From assembly GCA_044221335.1 (NCBI GenBank), contig JBGAPI010000016.1, positions 1-64,000 of the forward strand: a stretch of 64,000 bases of DNA, given 5' to 3'. The position numbers and the translations under genes were made by a program. Source of the stretch: JBGAPI01 sp044221335. Lineage in GTDB: Bacteria > Pseudomonadota > Gammaproteobacteria > Xanthomonadales > Ahniellaceae. Below, piece by piece: positions 55,261 through 63,881 of this stretch; position 1 is the stretch's first letter, and each line of letters opens with the position of its first letter. The notes beneath the pieces are model-generated. The model saw nothing but the letters and a program-made list of their open reading frames with translations. It did no database searches and was not told the origin of the DNA.

Positions 55261-55381
55261 GGGAAAATGGGGCCGAAGTGAAGATGTGATGGAATATCGC
55301 CGCGCGACGTAAGATAGCAGTCGTGTCGGATGCGTATTCACTCTGGGCCGATGATCCGGCCCTCGTTCCAGGAGTGACGAG

Positions 55382-55810
55382 ATGCCGGACGAGAACGCCA
55401 ACCTCGCCCTGATCCGCGAGGTCTACCGCCGCTGGGACGCGTCGAAGGGCGCCGACTCGGACTTCCTGCTGTCGCTGATGGACGCTGGCGTCCGCTTTCG
55501 TTCGATCGCCGACGGCGCGCGCGGCATGGAATTCACCCGCGATTGCGCCTGCCGCGACGACGTCGTGCGCTACTTCGCCGAACTGGCGGGCGACTGGGAG
55601 ATGCTCCACTACACCGTCGAAGAGCTGATCGCCGCCGGCGATCGCGTGGTCATGCTCGGCCATTGCGGGTGGAAGCACCGTCGCAGCGGCGTAGCGATCG
55701 ACACGCCCAAGGCCGACTTCTTCCGCCTGCGCGACGGCAAGATCGTCGAGTTCTACGAGTTCTACGACACCGCGATGGCGCTGGCTGCGGCCCGCGGCGA
55801 GTCCGTCTGA
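55382..55810 (+). CDS. NTF2-like (SnoaL-type) protein
   Basis: 142 aa. Conserved W-x-x-x-K-G-x-D, F-R-S-I-A, Y-F-A-E-L, V-V-M-L-G-H-C, K-A-D-F-F-R-L-R-D-G-K-I-V-E-F-Y-E-F-Y-D-T are the SnoaL fold. Members bind small hydrophobic ligands or act as isomerases/cyclases. Encoded just before an SDR gene and divergent from the fatty acid hydroxylase, so lipid metabolism is plausible. Confidence 0.85.
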   Translation: MPDENANLALIREVYRRWDASKGADSDFLLSLMDAGVRFRSIADGARGMEFTRDCACRDDVVRYFAELAGDWEMLHYTVEELIAAGDRVVMLGHCGWKHRRSGVAIDTPKADFFRLRDGKIVEFYEFYDTAMALAAARGESV

Positions 55811-55847
55811 ATCCATCCCGCCAAGTCCTTTCCGCTAGGAGCCGAGC

Positions 55848-56546
55848 ATGCACACCCCCGTCTGCGCCATCGTCGGCGTCGGTCCCGGCAACGGCGCCGC
55901 GTTCGCCCGCCGCTTCGCCAAGGCCGGCTACGCGGTCGCGCTGCTGGCGCGCCATACCACGTACACGCAGGCGCTCGCGGCCGACCTGCCGGGCGCGGCA
56001 GCGTTCGCCTGCGACGCGACCGATCCGGCTTCGGTCGAGCGCGCGTTCACCGCGGTGACGATGTCGCTCGGTGCGCCCGACGTGCTGATCTACAACGCCG
56101 GCGCCGGCCTGTTCGGCAACGTGGAGGAGATCGACGTCGCCGACTTCGAGGCGGCCTGGCGGCTCAACGCCTACGGCGCGCTGCTCGCCTCGCGGCAGGT
56201 GATCCCGGCGATGAAGAAGGCCGGCAAGGGAGCGATCCTGTTCATCGGCGCGACCGCTTCGCGCCGCGGCGGCGCCAACTTCGCGGCCTTCGCGCCGGCC
56301 AAGGCCGCGCAGAAGAGCCTCGCGGAGTCGATGGCGCGCCACCTCGGCCCGCAGGGCATCCACGTCGCGCTGCTGATGATCGACGGCGTGGTCGCGACCA
56401 CCGGCAAGGAACGCGACGCTTCCGCCGGCGGCCCGGTCTACGTCCGCCCGGTCGATGTCGCCCGAATCGCCCTGCAGATCGCCCGGCAATCGCCGTCGAC
56501 CTGGGTGTTCGACATGGAAGTCCGACCGTTCGCCGAGAAGTGGTAG
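55848..56546 (+). CDS. SDR-family oxidoreductase with Phe in place of the catalytic Tyr
   Basis: 232 aa Rossmann protein. NAD(P) motif V-G-V-G-P-G-N-G (9-16), N-A-G (83-85), N107 and S138. At the Y-x-x-x-K site this reads F148-A-P-A-K152. Members with F-A-x-A-K and G-P-x-G-I-H-V form a known subgroup with uncertain activity. It starts 37 nt after the NTF2 gene. Confidence 0.85.
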   Translation: MHTPVCAIVGVGPGNGAAFARRFAKAGYAVALLARHTTYTQALAADLPGAAAFACDATDPASVERAFTAVTMSLGAPDVLIYNAGAGLFGNVEEIDVADFEAAWRLNAYGALLASRQVIPAMKKAGKGAILFIGATASRRGGANFAAFAPAKAAQKSLAESMARHLGPQGIHVALLMIDGVVATTGKERDASAGGPVYVRPVDVARIALQIARQSPSTWVFDMEVRPFAEKW

Positions 56547-56674
56547 CGCGGTAGCCCGGATGCAGCGGAACCGAGGACCGGGCCGCGAAGCCAAGGGGCG
56601 TGTCCGTCAAGGTCGCCGGATTGAGTTTCGAGCAATCACCCATACGTCTGGATTCCGACACGCGGAGAGCACCC

Positions 56675-56941
56675 ATGGCCACCGGCTGGGCCCAGGACGG
56701 CGCCGTCCAGCAGCAGATCGACGCGACGGTCGAGGACGCGGTCAAGCGCGCCCGCGCCGGGCTGCCGAAAGGCGAGAGCCGCACGCACTGCGCGGAGTGC
56801 GACGCCCCGATCCCGGTCGCGCGGCGCAAGGCCGTACCCGGCGTGCAGCTGTGCGTCGCATGCCAGAGCGAGCTCGATCGTGAATCCCGGGCCGCGAGCG
56901 GCTACAACCGGCGTGGCAGCAAGGACAGCCAGCTACGGTAG
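56675..56941 (+). CDS. DksA/TraR C4-type zinc-finger protein
   Basis: 88 aa. C39-A-E-C42 and C60-V-A-C63 form a four-Cys zinc finger with R-I-P-like context (D-A-P-I-P-V-A-R-R-K-A-V-P). Related to the short YbiI-type proteins; may act at the RNA polymerase secondary channel. Start at 56675 (M-A-T-G-W-A). Confidence 0.88.
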   Translation: MATGWAQDGAVQQQIDATVEDAVKRARAGLPKGESRTHCAECDAPIPVARRKAVPGVQLCVACQSELDRESRAASGYNRRGSKDSQLR

Positions 56942-57120
56942 TTCGGTCGCCGTGGGCCGGATCCACAGGTCGGGATGTCGCGTCGCAGGGCCCGGGTCCC
57001 GCAGGCCGTCACGCTGCGGTCATCAGGCCGGCTAGACTTCCCGATCGCCTCCGACCGGAGGCGTTCCCCGACAACGACAGCCCGACCGCCCGACGCGGTC
57101 GTCGGCAGGAGAGCGATTCG

Positions 57121-57519
57121 ATGATGAACCGGAAGATGTCTGCTGCCGCGCTCGCGGTGCTCGTGGCCGCTGGCGTGAGCTCCTGCGGCAAGCCGGTGAC
57201 GGCGACGACGCTGGCCGCCGAGATCAACAAGCAGATGAGCTTCCCGAAAGACCTCGGGGACGGCTTCCGCCTCGACAGCATCACGGCCTCGGGCAACGAT
57301 CTCGTCAGTACCGTCACGATGACCCAGATTCCGTCCGGCGCGGACCTGCCGCAGCTCGCCGACGCGCTCGCCACCGCCAGCAAGTCCGACACCTGCCGCG
57401 AACTCGCGTCGACCCGCCAGCAGTACGTCGCCGCCAACATCCGGGTCGCCAAGGTGTTCAAGGACGCCGCCGGCGCCGAGGTCGTGCGCGTCATCGTCGA
57501 TCCGCGCGAGTGCACCTGA
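57121..57519 (+). CDS. Lipoprotein of unknown function
   Basis: 132 aa with a signal and lipobox V-S-S-C. Two adjacent ATGs (57121, 57124) follow AGGAG. Mature part (F-P-K-D-L-G-D-G-F-R-L-D-S ... C-R-E-L ... V-V-R-V-I-V-D-P-R-E-C-T) contains two Cys that might form a disulfide. No family recognised. It ends 16 nt before the UPF0114 gene. Confidence 0.75.
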   Translation: MMNRKMSAAALAVLVAAGVSSCGKPVTATTLAAEINKQMSFPKDLGDGFRLDSITASGNDLVSTVTMTQIPSGADLPQLADALATASKSDTCRELASTRQQYVAANIRVAKVFKDAAGAEVVRVIVDPRECT

Positions 57520-57535
57520 CGCGACGGGCATCGCC

Positions 57536-58102
57536 ATGACCGAATCCGCCAAGCCACGGCCGGGCCCGATCCCGGCCCTGATCTTCGCCTCGCGCTGGCT
57601 GCAGCTGCCGCTGTACCTGGGGCTGATCGCCGCGCAGGGGGTCTACGTCGTGCAGTTCCTGCGCGAACTGTGGCACCTCGTCGCCACCGCGTTCGGCCTC
57701 GACCACGGCCCGGCGGTGTCGAGCCTGCACAGCCCCGAGACCCTGGTCATGCTGACCGTGCTCGGGCTGATCGACGTGGTGATGATCTCCAACCTGCTGG
57801 TGATGGTGATCGTCGGCGGCTACGAGACCTTCGTGTCGCGACTCCGGCTCGAGGGCCACCCGGACCAGCCGGAGTGGCTCTCGCACGTCAACGCCTCGGT
57901 CCTGAAGGTGAAGCTCGCGACCGCGATCATCGGCATCTCCTCGATCCACCTGCTGAAGTCGTTCATCGAAGCGGGCACGCTCGGCCAGGAAGGCGCGCTG
58001 ATCACCGCGCCGGCGCTGCTGTGGCAGACGCTGATCCACCTGACTTTCGTGGTTTCGGCGCTGGCGATCGCCGCCGTCGACCGGATCCTGATGAAGAAGT
58101 AG
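57536..58102 (+). CDS. UPF0114 / YqhA-family membrane protein
   Basis: 188 aa with four TM helices. V-G-G-Y-E-T-F-V-S-R and N-A-S-V-L-K-V-K-L-A-T-A-I-I-G-I-S-S-I-H-L-L-K are the family hallmarks. Function unknown. Stop is TAG followed by GGCGCGC (see repeat note). Confidence 0.9.
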   Translation: MTESAKPRPGPIPALIFASRWLQLPLYLGLIAAQGVYVVQFLRELWHLVATAFGLDHGPAVSSLHSPETLVMLTVLGLIDVVMISNLLVMVIVGGYETFVSRLRLEGHPDQPEWLSHVNASVLKVKLATAIIGISSIHLLKSFIEAGTLGQEGALITAPALLWQTLIHLTFVVSALAIAAVDRILMKK

Positions 58103-58121
58103 GGCGCGCACCGCGCACCAT
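58100..58121. repeat. Post-stop GGCGCGC repeat, copy 1 (others at 61098 and 61912)
   Basis: Three successive genes (UPF0114, valS, DUF3667-like) end TAG directly followed by GGCGCGC. At 58100 and 61098 the similarity extends through CGCGC and CCATTGCC, about 25 nt; the third copy at 61912 matches less. A short intergenic repeat fused to the stop codon is likely. Confidence 0.5.
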
Positions 58122-58232
58122 TGCCGGGCGCTTCGCCGCTCGGTGGTCGAAGCGCCGCCGCGACGGCGGGCAGTGCCCGCCCTACGGCTCTTCTGCGACA
58201 ATTCCCGGTTCCCCATTTCCGGTTGTGTCGCC

Positions 58233-61100
58233 ATGGATTCCTCGTTCGACCCCAAGGCCATCGAAGCCCGCTGGTATTCCCGCTGGGAGGCGAGCGGCCA
58301 GTTCGCCCCGCAGGGCGAGGGCGCACCGTATTGCATCCAGCTGCCGCCGCCGAACGTCACCGGCACGCTGCACATGGGACATGCCTTCCAGCAGACCCTG
58401 ATGGATTGCCTGATCCGTTACCGTCGGATGCAGGGCGACCGCACGCTGTGGCAGTGCGGCACCGACCACGCCGGCATCGCGACCCAGAAGATCGTCGAGA
58501 ATCAGCTCGCGGCGCAGGGCCAGACCCGGCACGACCTCGGCCGCGACAAGTTCCTCGAGAAGGTGTGGGCCTGGAAGGAGGAATCCGGCTCGACCATCAC
58601 CCGCCAGATGCGCCGGATCGGCTCGTCCTGCGACTGGTCGCGCGAGCGCTTCACCATGGACGAGGGCCTGTCGGCCGCCGTGCGCCGCGTGTTCATCGAC
58701 TGGTACCGCGCCGGCCTCATCTACCGCGGCAAGCGCCTGGTGCACTGGGATCCGGTGCTGATGACGGCGGTATCCGACCTCGAGGTCAACAACGAGGAAA
58801 AGGACGGCAGCCTGTGGCTGATCGGCTACCCGCAGAGCAACGGCGATGAAGGCGTGGTGGTCGCGACCACCCGGCCGGAGACCATGCTGGGCGACGTCGC
58901 GGTCGCGGTGAATCCGGAGGACGAGCGCTACCAGCACCTGATCGGCAAGACCCTGCGCCTGCCGCTTGCCGACCGCGACATCCCGGTGATCGCCGACAGC
59001 TACGTCGACCGCGAGTTCGGCACCGGCTGCGTGAAGATCACCCCGGCGCACGATTTCAACGACTGGCAGATCGGCGCGCGCCATGGCCTCGCGCCGATCA
59101 ACATCTTCACCCTCGACGCGAAGTGCAACGAGAACTGTCCGGCGAAGTACCAGGGCCTGGACCGGATGGCCGCGCGCAAGGCGGTGCTGGCCGATCTCGA
59201 GGCGCAGGGCCTGCTGATCGAGACGCGCAAGCACAAGCTGATGGTCCCGATCAGCCAGCGCACCGACGCGGTGATCGAACCGATGCTGACCGACCAGTGG
59301 TTCGTCGACCTCACTCGCGAGACGCTGCCCGATGGACGTCCGGGCGGCAAGACGGCCATCACCGACGTCGCGCTGGCCGCGGTCAACGAGGGCCACATCC
59401 GCTTCGTGCCGGAGATGTGGACCACGACCTACAACCAGTGGCTCACCAACATCCAGGACTGGTGCATCTCGCGCCAGCTGTGGTGGGGCCACCGAATCCC
59501 GGCCTGGTACGACGAGGCGGGCAACATCGTCGTCGGCCACGACGAGGCCGACGCCCGCGCCCACGCGACGACGCCGATCGTCGGCGCGTTGCGCCAGGAC
59601 GAGGACGTGCTCGACACCTGGTTCAGCTCGGCGCTGTGGCCGTTCTCGACGCTCGGCTGGCCGGGCGACACGCCCGAGCGCGCGGCGGAGTGGAAGGACT
59701 TCGAGTCCTTCGTGCCGTCGTCGGTGATGATCACCGGCTTCGACATCATCTTCTTCTGGGTCGCGCGGATGGTGATGGCGACGACCTACTTCGTCGGTCG
59801 CCGGGACGACGGCAGCTACGAGCCGGCCCGCGCGAAACTCGCCGGCCGGGTGCCCTTCCGCGAGGTCTACATCAACGCCATCGTGCGCGACGCCGAAGGG
59901 CAGAAGATGTCGAAGTCGAAGGGCAACACCATCGACCCGCTCGACCTCATCGACGGCATCGAGCTCGAGGCCCTGGTCGCGAAGTCGACCGCCTCGCTGC
60001 TGATCCCGCAGGTGCGCGAGAAGGTCGAGAAGCGCATCCGCAAGGACTACCCGGCCGGCATCCCGGCGGTCGGTGCCGACGCGATGCGCTTCACCTTCGC
60101 CGCGCTGGCCACCTACGGCCGGACGATCAACTTCGACCTCAAGCGCTGCGAGGGCTACAAGAATTTCTGCAACAAGCTGTGGAACGCGACGCGCTTCGTG
60201 ATGATGAACGTCGAAGCCGAGATCGCGCCGGCGGGCACGGCGCCTGCCAGCCTCGCGGAGCGCTGGATCATCGCGCGCCTCGCGAAGACGCTCGACGAGG
60301 TCGCTGCGCAGATGACGGTCTACCGCTTCGACCTGGTCGCGCAGGCGCTCTACGAGTTCACCTGGAACGAGTACTGCGACTGGTTCCTGGAACTCACCAA
60401 GCCGGCGCTGGCCGGCAGCGACGCCGCCCTCGCGGCCTCGACCCGGCGCACGCTGCTGACCGTCCTGGAGACCCTGCTGCGCGCGCTGCATCCGATCATC
60501 CCGTTCATCACCGAAGAGCTCTGGCACAACGTCGCCGGCCGCCTCGGGCAGCGCGGCGCGAGCATCGCGACCCAGGCCTATCCGGCCGCGGCGGCGCTCG
60601 GCGTCGATGCGTCCTACGGCGAGGCCGAGGCCGAGATCGAATGGCTGAAGGCCGTGCTGTCGCAGCTGCGCCGGGTGCGCTCGGAGATGAACCTGGCGCC
60701 GTCGAAGGTCGTGCCGCTGCTGCTCGCCGGAGGCAGTGCCGCGGATCGTGAGCGCGTCGCGCGGCATGCCGCGGGCATCGCGTTCCTGGCACGCAGCGAG
60801 GCGCCCGCCTGGCTCGGCGCCGGTGACGATGAACCGGCCGCCGCTGCGGCCATCGTCGGCGAATTGCGACTGCTGATTCCGCTGGCCGGGCTGATCGACG
60901 TCGGCGCCGAGATCGCCCGGTTGACGAAGGAGAAGGCGCGCATCGAGGGCGAGCGGACCAAGCTCGAGGGTCGCCTCGCCAACCCGAAGTTCGTCGCGAA
61001 CGCCAAGCCCGAAGTGGTCGAGCTCGAGCGCCAGCGCATCGCCGACTTCACCACGACCTTGGCCGGCATCGAGACCCAGCTCCGCAAGCTCGGAGGGTAG
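58233..61100 (+). CDS. valS: Valine--tRNA ligase
   Basis: 955 aa class I synthetase. L-P-P-P-N-V-T-G-T-L-H-M-G-H (HIGH), a CP1 editing domain (about 200-430), Q-K-M-S-K-S-K-G-N (KMSKS), an anticodon-binding helix bundle and a C-terminal coiled coil (about 890-955). Length fits ValRS. Start at 58233 (M-D-S-S-F-D-P-K). Confidence 0.97.
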   Translation: MDSSFDPKAIEARWYSRWEASGQFAPQGEGAPYCIQLPPPNVTGTLHMGHAFQQTLMDCLIRYRRMQGDRTLWQCGTDHAGIATQKIVENQLAAQGQTRHDLGRDKFLEKVWAWKEESGSTITRQMRRIGSSCDWSRERFTMDEGLSAAVRRVFIDWYRAGLIYRGKRLVHWDPVLMTAVSDLEVNNEEKDGSLWLIGYPQSNGDEGVVVATTRPETMLGDVAVAVNPEDERYQHLIGKTLRLPLADRDIPVIADSYVDREFGTGCVKITPAHDFNDWQIGARHGLAPINIFTLDAKCNENCPAKYQGLDRMAARKAVLADLEAQGLLIETRKHKLMVPISQRTDAVIEPMLTDQWFVDLTRETLPDGRPGGKTAITDVALAAVNEGHIRFVPEMWTTTYNQWLTNIQDWCISRQLWWGHRIPAWYDEAGNIVVGHDEADARAHATTPIVGALRQDEDVLDTWFSSALWPFSTLGWPGDTPERAAEWKDFESFVPSSVMITGFDIIFFWVARMVMATTYFVGRRDDGSYEPARAKLAGRVPFREVYINAIVRDAEGQKMSKSKGNTIDPLDLIDGIELEALVAKSTASLLIPQVREKVEKRIRKDYPAGIPAVGADAMRFTFAALATYGRTINFDLKRCEGYKNFCNKLWNATRFVMMNVEAEIAPAGTAPASLAERWIIARLAKTLDEVAAQMTVYRFDLVAQALYEFTWNEYCDWFLELTKPALAGSDAALAASTRRTLLTVLETLLRALHPIIPFITEELWHNVAGRLGQRGASIATQAYPAAAALGVDASYGEAEAEIEWLKAVLSQLRRVRSEMNLAPSKVVPLLLAGGSAADRERVARHAAGIAFLARSEAPAWLGAGDDEPAAAAAIVGELRLLIPLAGLIDVGAEIARLTKEKARIEGERTKLEGRLANPKFVANAKPEVVELERQRIADFTTTLAGIETQLRKLGG

Positions 61101-61158
61101 GGCGCGCATCGCGCGCCATTGCCTGTCCGCCTCGCGAGAGCGAGCGCCCCGTCATCTC

Positions 61159-61914
61159 ATGCCAATACTTCCCGTGCCCGAATCCCCACCACCAACGCGA
61201 TCCGAGGCCACCGTTGGCAGCCTCCTGCGCGAGTCGCTCGCAGAAGTGACGAGCCTCGACCGCGGCCTAGCGTGGACGTGGTCGATGCTGTGGCGCGACC
61301 CACGGCGGGTGATCGACGGCGCGCTGGCGATGGATCCCAGAGTCACGCGACCGCTGCGCTTCCTGCTGATCGTGCTCGCCGCGACCTCGCTGCCGCTGCT
61401 GCTGCTCGGTGACGGCACGGTGGCGTCGGGCGGCGGAACGAGCTTCGCGGCGGTGTGGCAGAAGCTGCACGTCGCCCGCTCGAGCGGAATTTCCTTCGCC
61501 AACAACCTCGGCTGGATCACCGGTTCCGTCATCGGGATCACGGTTCGCGACTACCCGCACGTTTCGCTGGTGCTGTGCGCGCCGATGCTCGCGTTCGGAC
61601 TGTCCTGGGCGTTCCGGGCGCAGCGCGCCGGCTACGCCGTCGCGTTGGTGGCGGCGACCTATGCACTTGGCGTGCTCTACCCGTTGGCGTTCGGCGCCAG
61701 GTTGCTCGCCGGCCGCGTAGCGGCTCCGGCCGCCCTCGTGCCGATCGTCGTCGCGGCGCTGTGGTGGTTCTGGTTCACCCGTTCCGTGTATCGCTGCGGC
61801 TGGCTGGCCACCCTCGTCCGGGCGGCGCTGGTTCCGGCGCTCACGCTGATCGGCGCCGTCCTCGTGATGCTCGTCCTGGTCGTCGTGATCGCCGCGCTGG
61901 CGATGGTGCTGTAG
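61159..61914 (+). CDS. DUF3667-like membrane protein
   Basis: 251 aa. S-L-D-R-G-L-A-W-T-W-S-M-L-W-R-D-P and I-D-G near the start match DUF3667, followed by about five TM helices. The N-terminal zinc ribbon usual in that family is absent. Function unknown. Confidence 0.65.
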   Translation: MPILPVPESPPPTRSEATVGSLLRESLAEVTSLDRGLAWTWSMLWRDPRRVIDGALAMDPRVTRPLRFLLIVLAATSLPLLLLGDGTVASGGGTSFAAVWQKLHVARSSGISFANNLGWITGSVIGITVRDYPHVSLVLCAPMLAFGLSWAFRAQRAGYAVALVAATYALGVLYPLAFGARLLAGRVAAPAALVPIVVAALWWFWFTRSVYRCGWLATLVRAALVPALTLIGAVLVMLVLVVVIAALAMVL

Positions 61915-62039
61915 GGCGCGCGCCGACCACCGTCGCGTTGTGCGTCGCGATCGCGGCCGGTGGCCGCCCTGCGCGCACGCTGGCGATGCTGCCAGGTTCC
62001 GGGCACGATCGCTGTTCCCCTCGAGCGGAACCCGTTGCC

Positions 62040-62501
62040 ATGAAAGACGACAGCCTCCTCATCTCGCAGGCGAATTTCGACGACCTCGAGGACGTCGCCG
62101 CGCTGTTCGACGCCTACCGCACCTTCTACGGCAAGGAGTCCGACCTCGACGGCGCGCGCGCCTTCATCCGCGAGCGGATGGCGCTGCGCGAGTCGGTGAT
62201 CTTCCTCGCCCGCGACGCGCGCCACGGCACCGCCGCCGGCTTCACCCAGCTCTATCCGATCTTCACCTCGACGCAGATGCGCCGCGCCTGGCTTCTCAAC
62301 GACCTTTACGTCGACGCCGGCCATCGCCGCCGTGGCGTCGGCGCGGCCCTGCTCGCGCGCGCCCACCGCCATGGCGAGGACACCGGCGCCGCCTACCTGC
62401 TGCTGGAGACCGCGCACGACAACGCCCACGCGCAGAAGCTCTACGAGGCACAGGGCTGGGAGCCCTACGAGGGGACGCGGTTCTATTCGTTGTCAGTTTG
62501 A
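62040..62501 (+). CDS. GNAT acetyltransferase
   Basis: 153 aa. L-L-N-D-L-Y-V-D-A-G-H-R-R-R-G-V-G-A-A-L-L is the acetyl-CoA site and N-A-H-A-Q-K-L-Y-E-A-Q-G-W the end motif. Substrate unknown. Start ATG 62040. Confidence 0.88.
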   Translation: MKDDSLLISQANFDDLEDVAALFDAYRTFYGKESDLDGARAFIRERMALRESVIFLARDARHGTAAGFTQLYPIFTSTQMRRAWLLNDLYVDAGHRRRGVGAALLARAHRHGEDTGAAYLLLETAHDNAHAQKLYEAQGWEPYEGTRFYSLSV

Positions 62502-62590
62502 CGGCCTCGGGCCGAGAAACGTGCGCCGAGGGCCGAAGCTTGCGTTGGCGCGGCGGCGTTCGAGTCGCCGCTTCGATTCGATGCGGTTCG

Positions 62591-62653
62591 GGGCTCAGGG
62601 CTCAGGGCTCAGGGCTCAGGGATCAGGGATCAGGGATCAGGGATCAGGGATCA
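62591..62653. repeat. Heptamer tandem array, nine units
   Basis: Four copies of GGGCTCA followed by five of GGGATCA, perfect and without gaps, between the GNAT and YdjM-like genes. The gap 62502-62813 otherwise holds only the REP-like element; short GCCCCCA repeats follow at 62790. Confidence 0.9.
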
Positions 62654-62664
62654 GCGAAATCCTC

Positions 62665-62776
62665 CGTCATTGCGAGCGCAGCGAAGCAACCCAGCGCCTT
62701 TGCAATTCCTCGCGAAAGATCAAGAGCAATGGCGCTGGTTTGCTTCGTCGTCGCTGCGCTCGTCCTCGCAATGACG
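62665..62776. repeat. Dispersed palindromic (REP-like) element, copy 3
   Basis: Left arm from CGTCATTGCGAGCGCAGCGA at 62665 and right arm ending GCAATGACG at 62776 are imperfect reverse complements around a 30-nt centre. The left arm is identical to 40303-40338. Confidence 0.85.
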
Positions 62777-62813
62777 TAGGTTTGTACTGAGCCCCCAGCC
62801 CCCAGCCCCGTCC

Positions 62814-63875
62814 ATGGACTCGCTCTCCCACCTGCTGCTCGGCGCCAGCATCGGCGGTGTCCTCGCGCCGCCGGCGGCGCGTCGGCGCGCGATGTGGCTC
62901 GGCGCCGCGCTCAACACCCTGCCGGATCTCGACTACCTGGTGATCGGCTGGGGCGATGCGGTGACCCGCTTCACCGCGCATCGCAGCTTCAGCCACTCGC
63001 TGTTCGTGCTGCCGGTCGTCGCACTGGCGATCTGGCGCGGGTGGCTGCGCTGGCAGGCTCCGCCCGCGGCCGAGCGCGAGCGCTGGCTGGCGCTGATCTT
63101 CGCCTGCCTGTTGTCCCACCCGCTGGCCGACGCGTTGACGGTGTACGGCACCCAGCTGGTCTGGCCGATCGCGACGCCGCCGGTGATGCTCGCCAGCATC
63201 TACATCATCGACCCGCTGTACACGCTGCCGCTGGCGGTCGGCGTGCTCGCGTCGGCGTGGCTGCGCCGGCGCGACCGGGACGCCGGTGGCGGCGACCCGG
63301 CGCGGCTTTGGCTCGCCGCCGGGCTGGCGCTGTCGGTCGCGTACCAGGCCTGGGGACTTGCCGCGAAGTTCCACGTCGACGCGCTGGCGCGCCGCCAGCT
63401 CGCCGCGGCGGGGCACGCGGACGCGCGCGTGCTGACCATGCCGACGCCGTTCAACTCACTGCTGTGGCGGGTACTGGTGATCGACATCGACGGCTACCGC
63501 GAGGGCTTCTACTCGCTGGTCGCCGGCGACCCGCAGGTGCGCTTCGGAGCGCCGCTGCGGCGAGACGTGCCGGAGATCACGGCGCTGCGTGGCCAGCACC
63601 ACGAGCTCGAGCGTCTGCGCTGGTTCACCGACGGCTACAACCGCACCCGGCTGGCCTGCGGCCACGGCGACTGCCAGTTGGTGTTCACCGACCTCCGGAT
63701 GGGGCTCGAGCCCGACTATCTCTTCAACTTCGCGCTGGCCGCGCAGCACCACGGCGGATGGTGGGTGTACCCGGAGGCGCGCGCGGAGCCTTGGCCCGAC
63801 CTCCATCGAGCACCGCTGGACTGGGTCTGGCGCCGGATCTGGGACAGCGACCTCGCGCCGCAGCACCCGGACTGA
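62814..63875 (+). CDS. YdjM/DUF457-type metal-dependent membrane hydrolase
   Basis: 353 aa. M-D-S-L-S-H-L-L-L-G-A, L-P-D-L-D-Y and H-R-S-F-S-H-S-L (metal-site His residues) are the DUF457 signature, with about four TM helices and a soluble C-terminal domain. Function unknown; may be linked to DNA damage or membrane in relatives. Starts directly after the repeat-rich gap. Confidence 0.85.
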   Translation: MDSLSHLLLGASIGGVLAPPAARRRAMWLGAALNTLPDLDYLVIGWGDAVTRFTAHRSFSHSLFVLPVVALAIWRGWLRWQAPPAAERERWLALIFACLLSHPLADALTVYGTQLVWPIATPPVMLASIYIIDPLYTLPLAVGVLASAWLRRRDRDAGGGDPARLWLAAGLALSVAYQAWGLAAKFHVDALARRQLAAAGHADARVLTMPTPFNSLLWRVLVIDIDGYREGFYSLVAGDPQVRFGAPLRRDVPEITALRGQHHELERLRWFTDGYNRTRLACGHGDCQLVFTDLRMGLEPDYLFNFALAAQHHGGWWVYPEARAEPWPDLHRAPLDWVWRRIWDSDLAPQHPD

Positions 63876-63881
63876 CCGTGC

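Noticed and set aside
58182..61109. A 975-codon open frame antisense to valS
   Set aside because: It is a GC-rich shadow with His/Arg/Asp-heavy composition; valS has clear HIGH and KMSKS motifs.
62591..62653. Possible CRISPR array
   Set aside because: Units are 7 nt with no spacers and no cas gene is near; it is a simple tandem repeat.
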